NCBI GenBank assembly: GCA_029936965.1
Contig: JAPYRG010000010.1
Location: 7,039-70,828, forward strand
DNA length: 63,790 bases
Reading direction: 5' to 3'
Source: Fidelibacterota bacterium
GTDB lineage: Bacteria; Fidelibacterota; Marinisomatia; Marinisomatales; TCS55
Below the pieces are notes generated by a model that saw nothing but the letters and a program-made list of their open reading frames with translations, was not told where the DNA came from and searched no databases. Both the position numbers and the translations under genes were made by a program. Positions 61,680 through 63,790 of the stretch are shown here, piece by piece; position 1 is the first letter of the stretch, and every line of letters begins with the position of its first letter.

Positions 61680-62474
61680 TCATAGAATTGTAGGTATTGT
61701 TCCGCCATCTACCCGAAGGGCAGCACCATTATTTGCTGCAGCTAGGGGGCTTACAAGATACGTAACAAATGTTGCTACTTCTTTAATAGTAGCAAATCGT
61801 TTTATAAGGCATGTAGGTCGTACAGTCTCAAAAAATTCTCTTTCAATTTCATTGATTGTTTTGCCCTGTTCCTTTGCTAGATCTGTAATAAATTTTTCTG
61901 CACCTTCAGACCTTGTTGACCCTGGAATGACTGAATTAACTGTCACATTTGTTCCGGAGGTTTGTTGTGCAAGTCCTCTTGCAACACCAAGCTGTGCGGT
62001 TTTTGTAGTTCCATAGTGTATCATATCAGAAGGGATTTGCACACCTGATTCGCTAGATATAAAAATGATTCTTCCCCAATTCTTCTCTAACATTTTAGGC
62101 AAATAATGCCGCGATAAGCGAACGCCACTTAATACATTTACTTCGAAGAAGTGCATCCATTCTTCATCCGTTATCTCTTCGAATGATTTTGGAGCAAATA
62201 TACCAACATTATTTATTAATATATCCACTGAGTCATGAGCAGCAATAAGTTGATCTATTTGTTGTTTATTTGAAAAGTCAGCAACGCACCCCGTAACATT
62301 ACATTCTGGAATAGAACGCTGAAGTTGAATTATAGCACTATTGATTCTCTCTTCTGTCCGCCCATTAATTATTACATGCGCACCTTCTTTCAAAAGTTGT
62401 CGAGCAATTCCGTAACCAATTCCTGCAGTTGATCCTGTAACAAGGGCTTTTTTATCTTTTAGTTCTAGATCCAT
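61680..62474 (-). CDS. short-chain dehydrogenase/reductase
   Basis: 264 residues, classical SDR. The cofactor motif is TGSTAGIGYGIA, NNVGIF replaces NNAG, and the catalytic Tyr-Lys pair is in IHYGTTKTAQ with Ser in FISSESG. A C-terminal segment with RFATIKEVATFVTYLVSPLAAANNGAALRVDGG fits FabG-like/SDR52-type reductases. The N-terminal RTEERINSA after strand 2 suggests NADP preference. The substrate cannot be predicted. Divergent from the phospholipase-like gene. Confidence 0.9.
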   Translation of the reverse strand: MDLELKDKKALVTGSTAGIGYGIARQLLKEGAHVIINGRTEERINSAIIQLQRSIPECNVTGCVADFSNKQQIDQLIAAHDSVDILINNVGIFAPKSFEEITDEEWMHFFEVNVLSGVRLSRHYLPKMLEKNWGRIIFISSESGVQIPSDMIHYGTTKTAQLGVARGLAQQTSGTNVTVNSVIPGSTRSEGAEKFITDLAKEQGKTINEIEREFFETVRPTCLIKRFATIKEVATFVTYLVSPLAAANNGAALRVDGGTIPTIL

Positions 62475-62582
62475 TTATATCTTATTGAATATAATTAATT
62501 AATAAATTACATCATTACAATGGCAATTATGAATGTAATAGTTATGGTTTTCTATAATCATATCATTTGTAAATTTTCAAAG

Positions 62583-63725
62583 ATGTTTAAGATCAAAACA
62601 CATATATATATGTACCTATCACTAGTCTTCTTTGGGTGTGATAATAATGAAGATTCCATGATAGTGGATGATCTCAAATTGAATCAAATTCAAGTAATAG
62701 GGAGTCATAATAGTTATCGTATCAACACCGCGATTGATATGCATAACCTTATTGCAAGTTTCCAGCCAGATCTTGCTCAGGATTTAGATTATGGACATCC
62801 TATATTGGAGACCCAATTTAGTCAGCATGGAATTCGTCAGATAGAAATTGATATATATCATGATCCAGAAGGCGGATTATTTTATAATCAGCGGGGCAAT
62901 CTTTTTATTGGCATGCCAGTTGCTTCTGGAATTGAAGAATTATTAAGTCCAGGTTTAAAGGTTTTACATTTTCCTGATATTGATTATCGAACTCATTATT
63001 ATACATTTATTGATGCTCTTAATGCTGTAAAAAATTGGTCAGATCAAAATTCCAATCACATTCCTATATTTATTTTGATTGAAGCAAAGGAGGAGAGCCT
63101 TACCAGTTTATATCCTTCCTTAAGCGGCTTTACTCAGCCACTACCATTTGATAATACAGCTTTGGATGCCGTTGATGCTGAAATTCGATCTGTGTTTGGT
63201 GAAAATTTAGATAAAGTGATTACCCCAGATGATATTCGAGGTGATAATGAATCATTAGAATCAGTTATATTAAATGGTGGATGGCCGACGATTGGTGAGT
63301 CAAGAGGGAAAATATATTTTGGTCTTGATAATGGCGGCACCACTCGTGATGCATATGTATTAGGGCATCCGGCACTTGCAGGAAGAATACTGTTTACAGC
63401 CTCAGATCCCGGTACACCAGAAGCAGCTTTTTTAAAGTTGAATACTCCAACTGAAAGTATAGCTGATTTTGTATCTCAAGGGTATATAGTTCGTACCAGA
63501 GCAGATGCTGATACAAAAGAAGCAAGGTCTGGCGATACAGGTCCTCGCGATCTTGCTTTATCAAGTGGAGCACAATTTATTTCAACAGATTATTATGTAG
63601 CCGATGCACGGGCAGATACAAGTGAAGATTGGACCAACTATTCCGTATCATTATCAGGCAACTTTATTGCAAGAGAAAATCCAGTAAGTGGATCAGGAAA
63701 TTTTTTTGATATGGAAATTGAATGA
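62583..63725 (+). CDS. lipoprotein with calcium-dependent phosphoinositide-specific phospholipase C-like domain
   Basis: 380 residues from ATG 62583 (MFKIKTHIYMYLSLVFFGC), giving a lipoprotein signal with Cys19; an upstream ATG (62520) would bury this signal. The PLC X-like domain has IQVIGSHNSYRIN (first catalytic His) and IRQIEIDIYHDPEGG (second His/Asp), with PIFILIEAKEESL and GKIYFGLDNG further on. The family cleaves phosphoinositides in eukaryotes, but bacterial members act on unknown phosphodiesters. It lies divergent from the SDR gene and ends 65 bp before the window edge, where nothing further is seen. Confidence 0.82.
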   Translation: MFKIKTHIYMYLSLVFFGCDNNEDSMIVDDLKLNQIQVIGSHNSYRINTAIDMHNLIASFQPDLAQDLDYGHPILETQFSQHGIRQIEIDIYHDPEGGLFYNQRGNLFIGMPVASGIEELLSPGLKVLHFPDIDYRTHYYTFIDALNAVKNWSDQNSNHIPIFILIEAKEESLTSLYPSLSGFTQPLPFDNTALDAVDAEIRSVFGENLDKVITPDDIRGDNESLESVILNGGWPTIGESRGKIYFGLDNGGTTRDAYVLGHPALAGRILFTASDPGTPEAAFLKLNTPTESIADFVSQGYIVRTRADADTKEARSGDTGPRDLALSSGAQFISTDYYVADARADTSEDWTNYSVSLSGNFIARENPVSGSGNFFDMEIE

Positions 63726-63790
63726 TTTGGATAATGGTATTAATTCTCATAATTTCGCCGGCTTTTAAAAATAATATTCGGGGTGTAGCG

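Noticed and set aside
1-63790. CRISPR arrays, insertion sequences, integrases, phage genes or attachment sites
   Set aside because: None seen: no regularly spaced repeats, no transposase-like proteins, and only one tRNA, which shows no flanking duplicate of its 3' end.

Overview
The window (63.8 kb, AT-rich, densely packed, both strands used) reads as the chromosome of a Gram-negative bacterium of the Fibrobacterota-Chlorobiota-Bacteroidota (FCB) superphylum. Candidatus Marinimicrobia (SAR406), a marine lineage, is my best guess. The reasons are a secreted protein with a type IX secretion (T9SS) C-terminal sorting domain (NFPNPFNPTTQ motif), a large TonB-dependent receptor with Asp-rich repeats, an LptF-type LPS permease, a SUF operon carrying a DUF2480 protein, a nickel superoxide dismutase and 2-oxoacid:ferredoxin oxidoreductase genes. 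The taxonomic call is inference; there is no rRNA in the window. I see no phage, transposon, CRISPR array or plasmid signature.

Layout. 1-6.1 kb (+): an NHL beta-propeller protein cut by the window edge, three exported proteins of unknown role, then NUDIX hydrolase, queG, elbB and a Rieske protein. 6.1-9.3 kb (-): mdh, rpmA, rplU, rng. 9.3-9.7 kb: a divergent intergenic region with a SAM-II-class riboswitch and terminator in front of metH. 9.7-23 kb (+): a close-packed run metH, S51 peptidase, TPMT-like methyltransferase, cysQ-like phosphatase, thyX, a fused 2-oxoacid dehydrogenase E1, a FabD-like acyltransferase with altered active-site residues, gcdH, glycosylasparaginase, CDF transporter. 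23-26.6 kb (-): djlA-like gene, methylmalonyl-CoA mutase large subunit, PAP2-like membrane protein, birA. 26.6-28 kb (+): three small genes of unknown role. 28-35.1 kb (-): T9SS cargo, TonB receptor, secreted Ni-SOD, PAP2 phosphatase. 35.6-41.6 kb (+): etfB, etfA, a membrane ETF:quinone oxidoreductase and a DUF5916-type outer-membrane protein, preceded by a 40-bp perfect palindrome that looks like a TetR-family operator. 41.7-49.5 kb (-): a complete SUF iron-sulfur operon led by an IscR-like regulator with its own dyad operator. 49.5-51.4 kb (-): selD, which is itself a selenoprotein (in-frame UGA), and an unknown protein with a clamp-binding-like motif. 51.7-58.2 kb (+): korAB, fumC, PBP1A. 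58.2-62.5 kb (-): thymidine phosphorylase, LptF, HAD hydrolase and SDR, with a tRNA-His on the + strand; 62.6-63.7 kb (+): a phospholipase-C-like lipoprotein.

How the genes fit together. The metabolism is that of a heterotroph oxidising amino acids and fatty acids. Glutaryl-CoA dehydrogenase and other acyl-CoA dehydrogenases would pass electrons to EtfAB and then through the Fe-S membrane protein to quinone. Methylmalonyl-CoA mutase with biotin ligase handles propionyl-CoA, and korAB, fumC and mdh are TCA-cycle steps. The organism is B12-, selenium-, nickel- and Fe-S-dependent (MetH and the mutase; SelD; SodN; the SUF operon). The most informative non-coding signals are the metH riboswitch with a mutually exclusive antiterminator and terminator, the etf palindrome, the IscR-type operator and the selD SECIS element.
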